Source: Prevotella amnii DSM 23384 = JCM 14753
Lineage (GTDB): Bacteria > Bacteroidota > Bacteroidia > Bacteroidales > Bacteroidaceae
NCBI RefSeq assembly: GCF_000378745.1
Contig: NZ_KB905268.1
Location: forward strand, 1-64,000
Direction of reading: 5' to 3'
DNA: 64,000 nucleotides
The notes under the pieces are model-generated. The model ran no database searches, was not told where the DNA came from, and saw only the letters and a program-made list of their open reading frames with translations. Of the stretch, positions 8,472-18,294 are shown in pieces. Positions within the stretch are counted from its first letter, which is position 1. Each line of letters begins with the position of its first letter. A program made the translations under genes and the position numbers.

Positions 8472-10637
8472 TTACTTCTTTAACCATCTATCAAGCCAAT
8501 TCTTAAAAGTACGTTGCCATAATATGCCGTTCTGTGGCTTCAACACCCAATGATTTTCATCAGGGAAAAGTAGTAATTCGGCTGGTATACCACGCAAGCG
8601 GGCAGCATTAAAAGCCCCCATACCCTGATTAGCATTTATACGATAATCCTTTTCTCCATGAATGCAAAGTATAGGTGTATCCCACTTATCCACACTTAGG
8701 TGAGGACTGTTCTCGTATGTTCTTCTTGCAGCTTCTGTACGATCCTTATTCCAATAAGCATCATCATACTCCCAATTGCTAAACCAGACTTCCTCTGTAT
8801 CGGTATACATACTCTCAAGATTAAAAGCACCATCATGCGAGATAAAACACTTAAAGCGTTTATTATGATGACCCGCTAAATAATAAACGGAGAAGCCTCC
8901 AAAAGAAGCACCTACAGCTCCAAGACGATCTTTATCCACATAAGGCAAATGTGCTGCGGCATCGTCTATGGCAGATAAATAGTCGCTCATACACTGACCT
9001 GTCCAATCGCCTGAAATCTCTTCATTCCATTTGCTGCCATATCCCGGCAAGCCACGCCTGTTAGGCGCAATTATAACATACCCATTTGCTGCCATCATCT
9101 GAAAATTCCAACGATAGCTCCAAAACTGAGATACAGGGCTCTGCGGTCCCCCCTCACAATATAATAATGTAGGATACTTTTTACTTGCATCAAAATTAGG
9201 AGGAGTGATTACCCATACCTGCATATCCTTACCGTCAGAAGTTTTAACCCAACGATCAGTTACATTAGCTTTTGCAAGCTGATCAAGGATATGTTTGTTT
9301 TCAAAACTTATCTGTGTTTGCACACTTGCCTTTTCCTTTTTAGAAGGAGTTACTACATATATATCTGCTGGTGCAGACATACTCTGCCTTATTGCCAAAA
9401 GCTTCTTTCCAGCATCACCTAAAAGAGCCACACTTGTATAATCGTGCTGACCTGTGGTAAGCTGCTTAACTTCACCTTTCAAATTGGTTTGATAAAGGTT
9501 TACACATGCATGCCAGCAACCATAAAAGTACAAGTCTTTAGAATTAGCAGCCCATGTAAAACCATCTACATTAGAATCGAACTTCTCTGTAACATAAACT
9601 TTCTTTCCTGTAGCCAACTCCATTACGCAAAGACGATTACGATCGCTCTCATAACCATTATTCTTCATGCTCTGCCAAGCAATATATCTACCATCTGGCG
9701 AAAACTGAGGATTAACATCATAACCCACCTGCATATCGCCACTTTGGCTGTTTACTTTTTGGGCGCGCATACTCTTTGTAGCATCTATCTCCGGCTCTTT
9801 ATACCCTACTGGCTTGCAAAGATTTACAGTGTTTTTAGTAGCAATATCATATAAATATATATCCGCATCTGTAGATATTGCATACTTAACACCTTCACGC
9901 TTGCGAGAAGTATAAGCTATCTTCTTTGAGTCCTTGCTCCAAGCTATCTGCTCTATGCCTCCAAAAGGTGCTAAAGGGCTCTCAAAAGGCTCACCTTCCA
10001 TAATATCTATACCCTCAGATACTCCCTTATCACTTACTTCAGATAAGAAAGGGTGTGTATTAGTCTGCACATAATGGTCCCAGTGTCGATAGTTCATATC
10101 TGTTATTACCATACCAGAGGCTTTAGGAAGGTCAGCAGGATTCTTTTTTATCGTACCATAATAGGGTATGCTTTTTAGAAGAACTACATGCTTTCGGTCA
10201 GGTGAAAACTTAAAACCTTCTATATCAATAGAAGAATGGGACAACTGCTTCCTATTATCACCATTAGCACTCATCACCCACAACTGCCCTTTAGAAAGAT
10301 AAGCTATAGTGTTATTATCTATCCATATAGGGTCAGTCTCGTTGCTTGACAACTTTGTTAATAAGCGGTCATTCTTTCCATCGGCATCCATTACACGGAT
10401 AACTTGATGCCCCTTATTTTCCTTCACACTATAATAACCTACCTGATACACCACTTGTCTACCATTTGGCGACGACTGGGCAGAGGTAATCCTGCCCATT
10501 GCCCATAACACTTCTGGTGTCATCACATTACTCGAAAGAGATATTTCGCTCCTTCCTATATTAACATTTTGCGCTTTAGCCATACTTCCTCCTGATAATA
10601 AAGCCGCAGTCATAGCAATTATTACTCCTTTATTCAT
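8472..10637 (-). CDS. S9 family dipeptidyl peptidase, DPP5-like
   Basis: A 721-residue secreted serine peptidase with signal peptide (cleavage near AKAQ), a beta-propeller of WD/TolB-like repeats (about 40-440) and a C-terminal alpha/beta hydrolase domain. The triad is S578 (GASFGG), D664 (HGEKDYR) and H696 (ENHWV). The spacing of 86 and 32 residues is almost that of Porphyromonas gingivalis DPP5 (as I recall S542, D627, H659). DPP5 removes dipeptides with hydrophobic P1 residues in the periplasm. It sits 26 bp after yidC and 51 bp before an MFS gene. Confidence 0.88.
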   Translation of the reverse strand: MNKGVIIAMTAALLSGGSMAKAQNVNIGRSEISLSSNVMTPEVLWAMGRITSAQSSPNGRQVVYQVGYYSVKENKGHQVIRVMDADGKNDRLLTKLSSNETDPIWIDNNTIAYLSKGQLWVMSANGDNRKQLSHSSIDIEGFKFSPDRKHVVLLKSIPYYGTIKKNPADLPKASGMVITDMNYRHWDHYVQTNTHPFLSEVSDKGVSEGIDIMEGEPFESPLAPFGGIEQIAWSKDSKKIAYTSRKREGVKYAISTDADIYLYDIATKNTVNLCKPVGYKEPEIDATKSMRAQKVNSQSGDMQVGYDVNPQFSPDGRYIAWQSMKNNGYESDRNRLCVMELATGKKVYVTEKFDSNVDGFTWAANSKDLYFYGCWHACVNLYQTNLKGEVKQLTTGQHDYTSVALLGDAGKKLLAIRQSMSAPADIYVVTPSKKEKASVQTQISFENKHILDQLAKANVTDRWVKTSDGKDMQVWVITPPNFDASKKYPTLLYCEGGPQSPVSQFWSYRWNFQMMAANGYVIIAPNRRGLPGYGSKWNEEISGDWTGQCMSDYLSAIDDAAAHLPYVDKDRLGAVGASFGGFSVYYLAGHHNKRFKCFISHDGAFNLESMYTDTEEVWFSNWEYDDAYWNKDRTEAARRTYENSPHLSVDKWDTPILCIHGEKDYRINANQGMGAFNAARLRGIPAELLLFPDENHWVLKPQNGILWQRTFKNWLDRWLKK

Positions 10638-10663
10638 AACATAGAAAAATATCAGATTAGATA

Positions 10664-12589
10664 TTAATATTTTTTTCTTTTATTAAGTTCCTCTTGCCTA
10701 CGCCTAATATCTTCCTGCTTTTTTGCCTGAAGCTCCTGCAAGGCTTGCATACGAGCAGCTAAGCCGCCCATCTTCTTCTTAGGATTATTTTTGTTCTCTT
10801 TCCTTCTGTTTTCCAAATAAGCTAACAGCTTTTCTTCATTTGTAGTCTTACGAAGAGCCCACATAATAGCTGCAGAGAAGAATAGTGAAACAAAATAATA
10901 GAAATTTAATCCTGAAGAGTAATCATTAAAAACAAAGAAGAAGAACAGTGGCATAAATAGCATCATATATTGCATCATCTTCATCTGATCGCCTTGCGAG
11001 CCTACCATCTGGTCTTTCTGTTGCTGCATAGTAAACCAAGAATAAAGCAAGTTAGCTGCACAGAATAAAATACAAGTAAGCGAGATATGATCGCCTATCA
11101 ACCAAACATTATGCCCCCACTCTACAATTGGGTCATACGTGCTTAAGTCCTTCATCCATAAGAAGCTTTCACCACGCAGCTGTATAGCATTAGGAACAAA
11201 GTTGAACATAGCTATCCATATAGGTGCTTGTATAAGCATTGGCAAACAGCCCGAGAGCGGGCTAACACCATACTCTGAATACATCTGCATCATAGCCTGC
11301 TGCTTCTTCATCTGATCTTCTTTACCATTATACTGCTTAGTAGCCTCATCGAGTTTTGGCTTTAATACGCGCATCTTTGCAGAGCTCATATAGCTCTTTT
11401 TTACCATAGGATAAGTAATGGCCTTAAGCAGCAAAGTAATTAGTATTAATACTATACCCATAGGGAACAGCTTGCTCAGAAAATCGAACACGTATATAGT
11501 AAACCAACGATTAATGATACGGAATAGTGGCCAGCCTAAGTAAACCAAACGTTGCATCTCAAGATTTTTACCAAAAGTGCTCTCTGCCTCTACTGCTTGC
11601 AGCTTACGAAAGTCGTTTGGTCCAAAATAAAACTCAAACTCTGAAGGCTTCTTTCCACTGGGATCGAAAGCTGTTTTCATATTAGCTTCATACTGCTTTA
11701 GATAGCCAGAAGATTTATCTTGTGGCACACTCTTTAGCTTAGCACCTGAAGAGAAGTTGTCTTTAGAAATCATAACAGCCGAAAAGAACTGATTTTTAAA
11801 AGCTACCCAGTCTGTAGCTTCCTCTGTAGTTTCTTCTTTTTCAGCCCCCTCACTTAGGTAACTTGTACCTCCTTCGCTCTTCTTATACGTAAGCGTTGCA
11901 TAGCGATTTTCAAAAGAAAAGCCACGCTCCTGCTGCCGCACCTTATCAAGCCACTCTACCTCCATCTGATTATTAGTAGGACTAAATAACCCTTCTACGC
12001 CCTGCGCCTTAACGCTAAGATGCAACAGATAGTCTTTACCTAACTTATAAGTTAATGTCAATGATTTTCCCTGTGCTGCATTTGCTGTAAAAGTTACAGT
12101 AGAATCGGTCTGATTAGTAGGAGTAAAATAAAGATCTTTTGTCTCTATATTATTAGCCTTTGCTGCTAAAGCAAAGTTAAGACTCTGATCATTACTATCA
12201 AAAAGGGTTACATACGGCAAATCCTTTGATCCATCCTTAACAGCTATATTATGCCCTACATAGTTTTTTATAATAGCCTTTGTAACAACACCTCCCTTGC
12301 TGCTTAACGTAAGAGCCACATTGTTATTTTTTAAGACTATATCCTGCTTTTTTCCTTTCAACGCTTCATAAAAAAGCTTTGTTGTGTCTAAAGCTACAGC
12401 TTGCTTTACTTGCTCTGCCTTAAAGCTATCTTCTTTATCCTTTTGTGCTTTTTTAGCAGTAGCTATAGAGTCGGCTACAAATTGTTTTCTCTGTTGTGCT
12501 ATCTGTTCTTTTGAAGGCTGTTGCCACCAAGCAAAGCCAAAAAGCACTAACGCCATTAGGACAAAGCCTGTAATAGTGTTTTTATCCAT
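10664..12589 (-). CDS. yidC: Membrane protein insertase YidC
   Basis: A 641-residue Oxa1/YidC protein that inserts inner-membrane proteins, alone or with SecYEG. It has the N-terminal anchor ITGFVLMALVLFGFAWWQQ, a large periplasmic beta domain (about 50-355), then the conserved membrane core starting near LYLGWPLFRIINRWF with the coiled cytoplasmic loop KMRVLKPKLDEA and the SGCLPMLIQAPIW segment. The tail is strongly basic, as usual for ribosome contact. It starts 5 bp after pyrG, so the two are one transcript. Confidence 0.97.
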   Translation of the reverse strand: MDKNTITGFVLMALVLFGFAWWQQPSKEQIAQQRKQFVADSIATAKKAQKDKEDSFKAEQVKQAVALDTTKLFYEALKGKKQDIVLKNNNVALTLSSKGGVVTKAIIKNYVGHNIAVKDGSKDLPYVTLFDSNDQSLNFALAAKANNIETKDLYFTPTNQTDSTVTFTANAAQGKSLTLTYKLGKDYLLHLSVKAQGVEGLFSPTNNQMEVEWLDKVRQQERGFSFENRYATLTYKKSEGGTSYLSEGAEKEETTEEATDWVAFKNQFFSAVMISKDNFSSGAKLKSVPQDKSSGYLKQYEANMKTAFDPSGKKPSEFEFYFGPNDFRKLQAVEAESTFGKNLEMQRLVYLGWPLFRIINRWFTIYVFDFLSKLFPMGIVLILITLLLKAITYPMVKKSYMSSAKMRVLKPKLDEATKQYNGKEDQMKKQQAMMQMYSEYGVSPLSGCLPMLIQAPIWIAMFNFVPNAIQLRGESFLWMKDLSTYDPIVEWGHNVWLIGDHISLTCILFCAANLLYSWFTMQQQKDQMVGSQGDQMKMMQYMMLFMPLFFFFVFNDYSSGLNFYYFVSLFFSAAIMWALRKTTNEEKLLAYLENRRKENKNNPKKKMGGLAARMQALQELQAKKQEDIRRRQEELNKRKKY

Positions 12590-12594
12590 TATTC

Positions 12595-14199
12595 TTATTT
12601 CTTATTTTCAATTGCTGTTTTTACAAAATCTACAAAAAGAGGGTGCGGGTTTAGCACTGTAGACTGATATTCTGGGTGAAACTGTGTACCTATATACCAC
12701 TTCAAACTTGGTATTTCCACTATTTCCACTAATTCGCTCTCAGGATTTTTTCCTACACAGTTCATGCCGTTACGCTCATATTCCTTTATATAATCGCTAT
12801 TAAATTCGTAACGATGGCGATGACGTTCCTGTATGTATTCTTGCTTATATATATTAAATGTACGCGAACCTTGTTTCAAAACACATTCATAAGCCCCTAA
12901 ACGCATTGTACCTCCCATACTGGTTATGTTCTTTTGCTCTTCCATAATGTCTATTACATTATGCTTGGTCTTCTCGTCCATCTCACGTGAGTTAGCGTCC
13001 TTATAACCTAAAACATTACGTGCAAACTCTATAACCATCATCTGCATACCTAAACATATACCAAAAGTAGGAATATCATGAGTACGGGTATAATGAGCTG
13101 CAACTATCTTTCCTTCAACTCCTCGCTGCCCAAAACCAGGACATATCACTATACCATCTTGCCCCTTCAGATGCTCTGCTACATTATCTTGGGTAAGCTC
13201 TTCGGAATTGATAAAAGTAAGCACAGTCTTATAATCATTATAAGTACCTGCTTGCAAAAGCCCTTCACGAATGCTCTTATAAGCATCTTGTAAATCGTAT
13301 TTGCCTACCAACCCTATATGTACTTCTTTCTTTGCCTTACGCCTACGCTCAAGAAAGGCTTTCCATGGACCTAACTCTGGTGTAGGTCCTATAGGCTCAC
13401 CACACTTACGTAATATAGCCACATCAAGCCCTTCCTCTAACATCTTTAAAGGCACTTCATATATACTTGGCAAATCTTCGCTCTGAACGACACAGTCTAA
13501 ATCGACATTACAAAAAGCTGCCACCTTCTTTCTAAGAGACTCGTCAAGGTGTAACTCGGTGCGAAGAATAAGTATATCAGGCTGTATACCTACACTTTGC
13601 AGCTCTTTTACACTATGCTGTGTAGGCTTTGTTTTAAGCTCTCCTGCTGCTTTAAGATAAGGTACGTATGTTAAATGTAGGTTTATGGCTCTCTTACCAA
13701 GCTCCCATTTCATCTGCCTAATAGCTTCTAAGAAAGGTGCCGACTCTATATCGCCAATAGTACCTCCTATCTCTGTAATAACAAAATCGTAATGCTTCTT
13801 CTTGCCTAACATCTTTATGTTACGCTTTATCTCATCTGTGATATGAGGTACCACCTGAATGGTCTTACCTAAATAATCGCCACGACGCTCCTTATCTATA
13901 ACACTTTTATAGATTCTACCCGTTGTCATCGAGTTAGCCTTAGTCGTTTTAATATCGGTAAATCTCTCATAGTGCCCTAAGTCAAGATCTGTCTCCATAC
14001 CATCAACGGTTACATAACACTCTCCATGCTCATAAGGATTTAATGTTCCGGGATCGATATTGATATATGGATCAAACTTTTGAATTGTAATATTATAGCC
14101 TCTTGCCTGTAGGAGCTTACCTATTGACGAAGATATAATTCCCTTCCCTAAAGAAGAAACAACACCACCTGTTACGAAAATATACTTTGTTTCAGCCAC
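12595..14199 (-). CDS. pyrG: CTP synthase
   Basis: A 534-residue enzyme converting UTP to CTP with glutamine. The N-terminal synthetase domain has VTGGVVSSLGKGI and the Mg/UTP motif EIGGTIGDIES; the C-terminal class I amidotransferase domain has the nucleophile cysteine in FGICLGMQ and the histidine/glutamate pair in QFHPEY. The start codon is GTG (GTGGCTGAA). A -7 box TATCTTTG lies upstream at 14256-14263. First gene of the run pyrG-yidC-dpp5-MFS. Confidence 0.98.
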   Translation of the reverse strand: MAETKYIFVTGGVVSSLGKGIISSSIGKLLQARGYNITIQKFDPYINIDPGTLNPYEHGECYVTVDGMETDLDLGHYERFTDIKTTKANSMTTGRIYKSVIDKERRGDYLGKTIQVVPHITDEIKRNIKMLGKKKHYDFVITEIGGTIGDIESAPFLEAIRQMKWELGKRAINLHLTYVPYLKAAGELKTKPTQHSVKELQSVGIQPDILILRTELHLDESLRKKVAAFCNVDLDCVVQSEDLPSIYEVPLKMLEEGLDVAILRKCGEPIGPTPELGPWKAFLERRRKAKKEVHIGLVGKYDLQDAYKSIREGLLQAGTYNDYKTVLTFINSEELTQDNVAEHLKGQDGIVICPGFGQRGVEGKIVAAHYTRTHDIPTFGICLGMQMMVIEFARNVLGYKDANSREMDEKTKHNVIDIMEEQKNITSMGGTMRLGAYECVLKQGSRTFNIYKQEYIQERHRHRYEFNSDYIKEYERNGMNCVGKNPESELVEIVEIPSLKWYIGTQFHPEYQSTVLNPHPLFVDFVKTAIENKK

Positions 14200-14255
14200 G
14201 ATAGATATTTTTTAAGTTTATAAGTATAAAGGCATAATTGCCCCAAACTAAAGTG

Positions 14256-14263
14256 CAAAGATA
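14256..14263 (-). promoter_or_regulatory. Probable -7 box for pyrG
   Basis: TATCTTTG on the minus strand matches TAnnTTTG, 57 bases upstream of the GTG start. No clear -33 element. Confidence 0.5.
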
Positions 14264-14436
14264 CAAAAATATGTGTATTAATCGTTTCATATCTATATTT
14301 TTCTCACAAAAGAAAACATTACAACAAAACAAATAAAGCTATTTCACAAGAAAATAACTTCTAAACAGTCATTACTACCTATATAAATTATATCTTTTTA
14401 CATGCCTTTTATATAGCATAGATTAAAAAAGAATTG

Positions 14437-14444
14437 TAATTTTG
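14437..14444 (+). promoter_or_regulatory. Probable -7 box for the DUF3078 gene
   Basis: TAATTTTG followed by C, 47 bases upstream of the ATG at 14492. Confidence 0.5.
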
Positions 14445-14491
14445 CAAACAAGAGATTCTTTTTATTTTAATCAAAATATTTCAAAGTCAAC

Positions 14492-15763
14492 ATGAAACGT
14501 TTTCTAACAGCTATAACTTTCCTTTTCTTAATCTTATTATATGGCTTCGCACAAGCCACTACTACTGCACCTATAAAAACCCCTACTAAAGACATTTACC
14601 TACAATACATCGACTCTCTACAAGCAAAAAGGGACACAATATTATATAGTAAAAACTTTAGCTTATCGCCTAAAGATAAAATAAAATATAAAGAAGTGAG
14701 GCTATTTATGCCTACTACTTTTTACCACGACATTATACATAAGTCGTTTGCACCAAATAACACACTCTCCAGCTTTGACAACACACTGCTTAATATTTAC
14801 TTACAACGCCCTTATCTCGTAGAAAACTCCTCTACTAAGCTAACAAAAGATATTAACACTATTGACAATCTTAGGGTTACTATTCATCATGATGCTGAAA
14901 TAGTAAAAAAAGCAGAGGAGAAAACTCCAGAGCCTATAGCAGCCCCCATAAAAGTCATGATAAAGAAGCCTAATTTCTGGGCTTTCAAAGGCGATTATTC
15001 TTTACAGATGATGCAGAACATTGTTACCGACAATTGGTTTCAAGGAGGTGAAAGCAACTATTCTGCCTTGGGAGCTATAAGTATGCAAGCCAACTATAAT
15101 AACAAACAAAAAATAAAGTGGGATAATTTTCTTGAAATGCGTTTCGGCATTCAAAGCACACGGTCAGACTCCTTACACAGAGTAAAAACTACAAACGACC
15201 TTATACGTCTTACATCAAAATTCGGATTACAAGCTACAAAGCGTTGGTATTACTCTGTGCAGATCATTGCCAACACGCAGTTTGCACACTCATATAAAGC
15301 CAACGACCCTAAAGTATATTCAGACTTTCTTGCACCATTCAACTTAAATTTATCTCTCGGTATGGACTATTCCATAGACTGGGCTAATCATCATTTAAAA
15401 GGAAACATACATATAGCGCCTTTGGCATACAACATGAAATATACCAGACTTTTAGACCTCTCATCACGTTTAGGAATAGGGACAAACAAACATGTTCTTA
15501 ACGATATAGGTTCTGAATTTAATATACAGTTAGACTGGAAAATACTCGAAATGCTTTTATGGCGTACTCGCCTTTACGGATATACCACTTATTCACGTAC
15601 AGAAATAGAATGGGAAAACCTCATTTCATTCAAATTCAACAGATATATTTCTACACAGCTATTTATATATCCGCGCTTCGACGACGGTGTGGCTCGTGAT
15701 AATAATCATGGCTTTTGGCAGTTTAAGGAATATGCTTCCATCGGATTTCAATATAACTTTTAA
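14492..15763 (+). CDS. DUF3078 domain outer-membrane-associated protein
   Basis: 423 residues with a signal peptide (cleavage about residue 20, GFAQA). The second half, from NFWAFKGDYSLQMMQN and NWFQGGESNYSALG, is the DUF3078 pattern: alternating aromatic/polar strands ending in aromatic residues (FQYNF), which suggests an outer-membrane beta-barrel. Function unknown. It is followed 38 bp later by the YihY gene on the same strand. Divergent from pyrG. Confidence 0.8.
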   Translation: MKRFLTAITFLFLILLYGFAQATTTAPIKTPTKDIYLQYIDSLQAKRDTILYSKNFSLSPKDKIKYKEVRLFMPTTFYHDIIHKSFAPNNTLSSFDNTLLNIYLQRPYLVENSSTKLTKDINTIDNLRVTIHHDAEIVKKAEEKTPEPIAAPIKVMIKKPNFWAFKGDYSLQMMQNIVTDNWFQGGESNYSALGAISMQANYNNKQKIKWDNFLEMRFGIQSTRSDSLHRVKTTNDLIRLTSKFGLQATKRWYYSVQIIANTQFAHSYKANDPKVYSDFLAPFNLNLSLGMDYSIDWANHHLKGNIHIAPLAYNMKYTRLLDLSSRLGIGTNKHVLNDIGSEFNIQLDWKILEMLLWRTRLYGYTTYSRTEIEWENLISFKFNRYISTQLFIYPRFDDGVARDNNHGFWQFKEYASIGFQYNF

Positions 15764-15801
15764 TCAATCAGTAAAATAACCACAAGACATACAAATATAT
15801 A

Positions 15802-17142
15802 ATGGCAAAAAAAGCTATAACTATCAATAAACTAATCTTCTTCTTTAAACGCCAAATATGGAGACATTCCTATGTACGTTTTAAGGATAATCCTTTAATA
15901 TATATAGCTCAAAGGCTATATCTTGTGTTTAACGGACTTTTCGTAGAACGCCATTGGGGATATGCTGCACAATTAACATACAACACCCTGATGGCACTTG
16001 TACCTATGTTTGCTGCTATCTTAGCTATCGCACGTGGGTTCGGATTTGAGGACTATATCGTAGAATGGTGTAGACAGCTCTTTGCTAATCAGCCTAATAC
16101 TGCTAAAGTAGTATTAAACTTAGCAAAATCGTATATCAACTATACCCATACTGGTGTTATCCTTGGCATTAGCTTAGTATGGATGCTATATTCTGTAATA
16201 TCGCTCTTTAACAACATAGAAGCTGTCTTTAATGGCATTTGGGGAGTAAAGAAAGAACGTAGCATGGGTAGGGCTATTACCGATTATGTGTCTATACTGA
16301 TATTCCTGCCTCTTACATTAATCTTACTTTCCGGGCTTAGCATTTTCTTTCAATCTGTAATAGGACATCTTCCAGAGTTCCAACTTCTCACGCCTATCTT
16401 GCAAGAGCTTATCAGCTTTATGCTACCTCTATCTATACTAACCCTTCTCTTCATATCTATGTACACGCTCTTACCTAACACTAAAGTGCGTGTATCTATG
16501 ATATTTATTCCTGCTTTAATGGCTGCATTCAGCATTATTATTATACAAAGTATCTATATACATTGCCAAGTGTTTTTTGCAAGTTACAATCTCATTTATG
16601 GCTCTTTAGCTGCCTTACCACTACTTATGTTATGGCTACAGCTTTCATGGTATATCTGTATAGGCTTTGCTGAGTTAGGACGAGCTAATCAGGAGCTTAC
16701 AGACGGAAGATATATCGGCGAGATGCGTAAGGATAGCCCACGAGAAAAGCTACGTAAAGCCTGCGTTATAATGAGCATTATGGGGCGTAGACAAATGAAC
16801 GCGGAAGGACCTACTGACGCTCAATTGCTACAACAACTAACAAGCTATACTTATACACAGATTATGCGCTCTATTAACGACCTTATAAAAGCAAAACTAA
16901 TAACCAAAACCCTTAGTGAAAACAATATAGAAGTATTTACGCTTAACCACGACTCTTCCAAACTTACAATGGGCTTTATCATTCGTTCGCTACTTGGAGC
17001 AAAGGCACGCCAACGCAAAAGTAACACAAGCTTACATATCAATGATAACGAAGAAACATTACTTAACAAACACTTCGACAACTATATAAAGTCTATTGAC
17101 AATATAGCTGTTACCAAATTAACTAACAAAAAAGACTATTAA
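15802..17142 (+). CDS. YihY/virulence factor BrkB family membrane protein
   Basis: 446 residues. Residues about 35-290 give six membrane helices with the family motifs GYAAQLTYNTLMALVPMFAA and NTKVRVSMIFIPALMAA. The C-terminal part (about 310-420) is soluble and looks like a winged-helix domain, a common extension in Bacteroidota members. Once called RNase BN, but that activity belongs to another protein; the true role is unknown. Probably co-transcribed with the DUF3078 gene. Confidence 0.88.
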   Translation: MAKKAITINKLIFFFKRQIWRHSYVRFKDNPLIYIAQRLYLVFNGLFVERHWGYAAQLTYNTLMALVPMFAAILAIARGFGFEDYIVEWCRQLFANQPNTAKVVLNLAKSYINYTHTGVILGISLVWMLYSVISLFNNIEAVFNGIWGVKKERSMGRAITDYVSILIFLPLTLILLSGLSIFFQSVIGHLPEFQLLTPILQELISFMLPLSILTLLFISMYTLLPNTKVRVSMIFIPALMAAFSIIIIQSIYIHCQVFFASYNLIYGSLAALPLLMLWLQLSWYICIGFAELGRANQELTDGRYIGEMRKDSPREKLRKACVIMSIMGRRQMNAEGPTDAQLLQQLTSYTYTQIMRSINDLIKAKLITKTLSENNIEVFTLNHDSSKLTMGFIIRSLLGAKARQRKSNTSLHINDNEETLLNKHFDNYIKSIDNIAVTKLTNKKDY

Positions 17143-17206
17143 AAAAGCCATCTTCTACATTCTTAAAAATAAGATTTTTCAGAAAAGAGAAACATACTTA
17201 AAGATT

Positions 17207-17267
17207 AAAAATAAGTTATTTTTAATCCATTTTTAACCTATTTTTGAGTTAAAAATAGATTATTTTT
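17207..17267. repeat. 61-bp three-box repeat, copy 1
   Basis: Three AT-rich boxes: AAAAATAAGTTATTTTT (17 bp), TTTTTAACCTATTTTT (16 bp, inverted sense) and AAAAATAGATTATTTTT (17 bp), separated by 6 and 5 bases. A second copy at 54806-54866 has the same box lengths and the same spacer lengths with different spacer sequence. It lies between the convergent YihY and TerB/DnaJ genes. Confidence 0.7.
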
Positions 17268-17384
17268 CTTTTCTATACATGATTTTTACCATAAAGAAAG
17301 CAAACCTTTTTCTTACAAAGACGCATAAGTTTTCCGGTGTATAGACATCTTTTCCCCTTCCTAAACATAAAAGACGCCCATATA

Positions 17385-18221
17385 CTATATATTTCTTGCT
17401 TTATATATAGCTTCTTTAGCTGCGTTTATCTCTTGAAATTTAGCTTCTGCGGCTTTCCTTATATCCTCACCAAGCGATGCCACACGGTCTGGGTGATGCC
17501 TAAGAGCCATTTTGCGGTAAGCGTCTTTTACCTCTTTATCCGTTGCCGAAGGTGATATTCCTAATATCTTATAATATACATTAAGATCCGCTTTCGAAGA
17601 TGAATATTTTTGCTTTCCCTCGTATGAATACCCCATATTTAGCATAGATTCAACATCTTGCACGCTAAGATGAAGATGAAGGGCTATATCCTTTAATACC
17701 TCTACTTCTTGAAAAGACACCGTTCCGTCTGCTTTAGCTATCATTATAAGATAATCGAGAAGCTGAAGACGCTGCTCTTCACTCATGTTAAAAGATATTT
17801 CCATGCAACTTCTATGAATAACATTCTTAAAAGCAAGCATACCTTCATTATCCATTTTTTTTAAAAGACGTTTAAGAATAATCTCGCCTTGCAAAACAGC
17901 TTCATCACCAAAATTATAACGAAGGAACTTACGAACATATTCCATTTCAGAATGCATAACCTTAGAATCTGCCTTAATGACATAAGAAGATAACACAAGC
18001 AGGGAAAAGAGAAAAGAGTTACGCATCTCTTCAAAAGATGTTTCTCTATAATTTTCTGCCGACGATTCTCCGTCATAACCGCTATTATTAACTTTGCCGT
18101 CTGCCCCTTTTGCTGCATCTGCTAACAGGCTACCGATACAGTAACCTGCCAAAGCTCCTAATATATTACCACCTGAAAGTATCCAGCCAAGTGCTGCACC
18201 TATCCATTTTCTCTTAGCCAT
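17385..18221 (-). CDS. TerB-like / DnaJ-domain protein (DjlA-like)
   Basis: 278 residues. A short glycine-rich N-terminal membrane segment (WIGAALGWILSGGNILGALA) is followed by a TerB-like helical domain (about 60-180) and a C-terminal J domain (about 210-278) beginning YYKILGISPSATDKEV with the HPD motif in RHHPDR. This order resembles DjlA, an inner-membrane co-chaperone that stimulates DnaK. The client and role are unknown. Single gene, converging on YihY. Confidence 0.85.
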   Translation of the reverse strand: MAKRKWIGAALGWILSGGNILGALAGYCIGSLLADAAKGADGKVNNSGYDGESSAENYRETSFEEMRNSFLFSLLVLSSYVIKADSKVMHSEMEYVRKFLRYNFGDEAVLQGEIILKRLLKKMDNEGMLAFKNVIHRSCMEISFNMSEEQRLQLLDYLIMIAKADGTVSFQEVEVLKDIALHLHLSVQDVESMLNMGYSYEGKQKYSSSKADLNVYYKILGISPSATDKEVKDAYRKMALRHHPDRVASLGEDIRKAAEAKFQEINAAKEAIYKARNI

Positions 18222-18294
18222 TATCTATATATTTATTGTTTTTAAAATAAGTCTTTTGCAATAAATGTGCCAATAATGTTTTAATATAATTTCT

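Noticed and set aside
9150..9162. C6 run in the DPP5-like gene as a slippage tract
   Set aside because: Too short to be unusual and inside an intact conserved enzyme.
9444..9854. Plus-strand ORF of 136 codons inside the DPP5-like gene
   Set aside because: Antisense shadow of a clear gene; composition is not protein-like and it has no start context or neighbours.
17207..17267. CRISPR-like repeat/spacer structure in the 61-bp element
   Set aside because: Spacers of 5-6 bases and palindromic AT boxes do not fit CRISPR.
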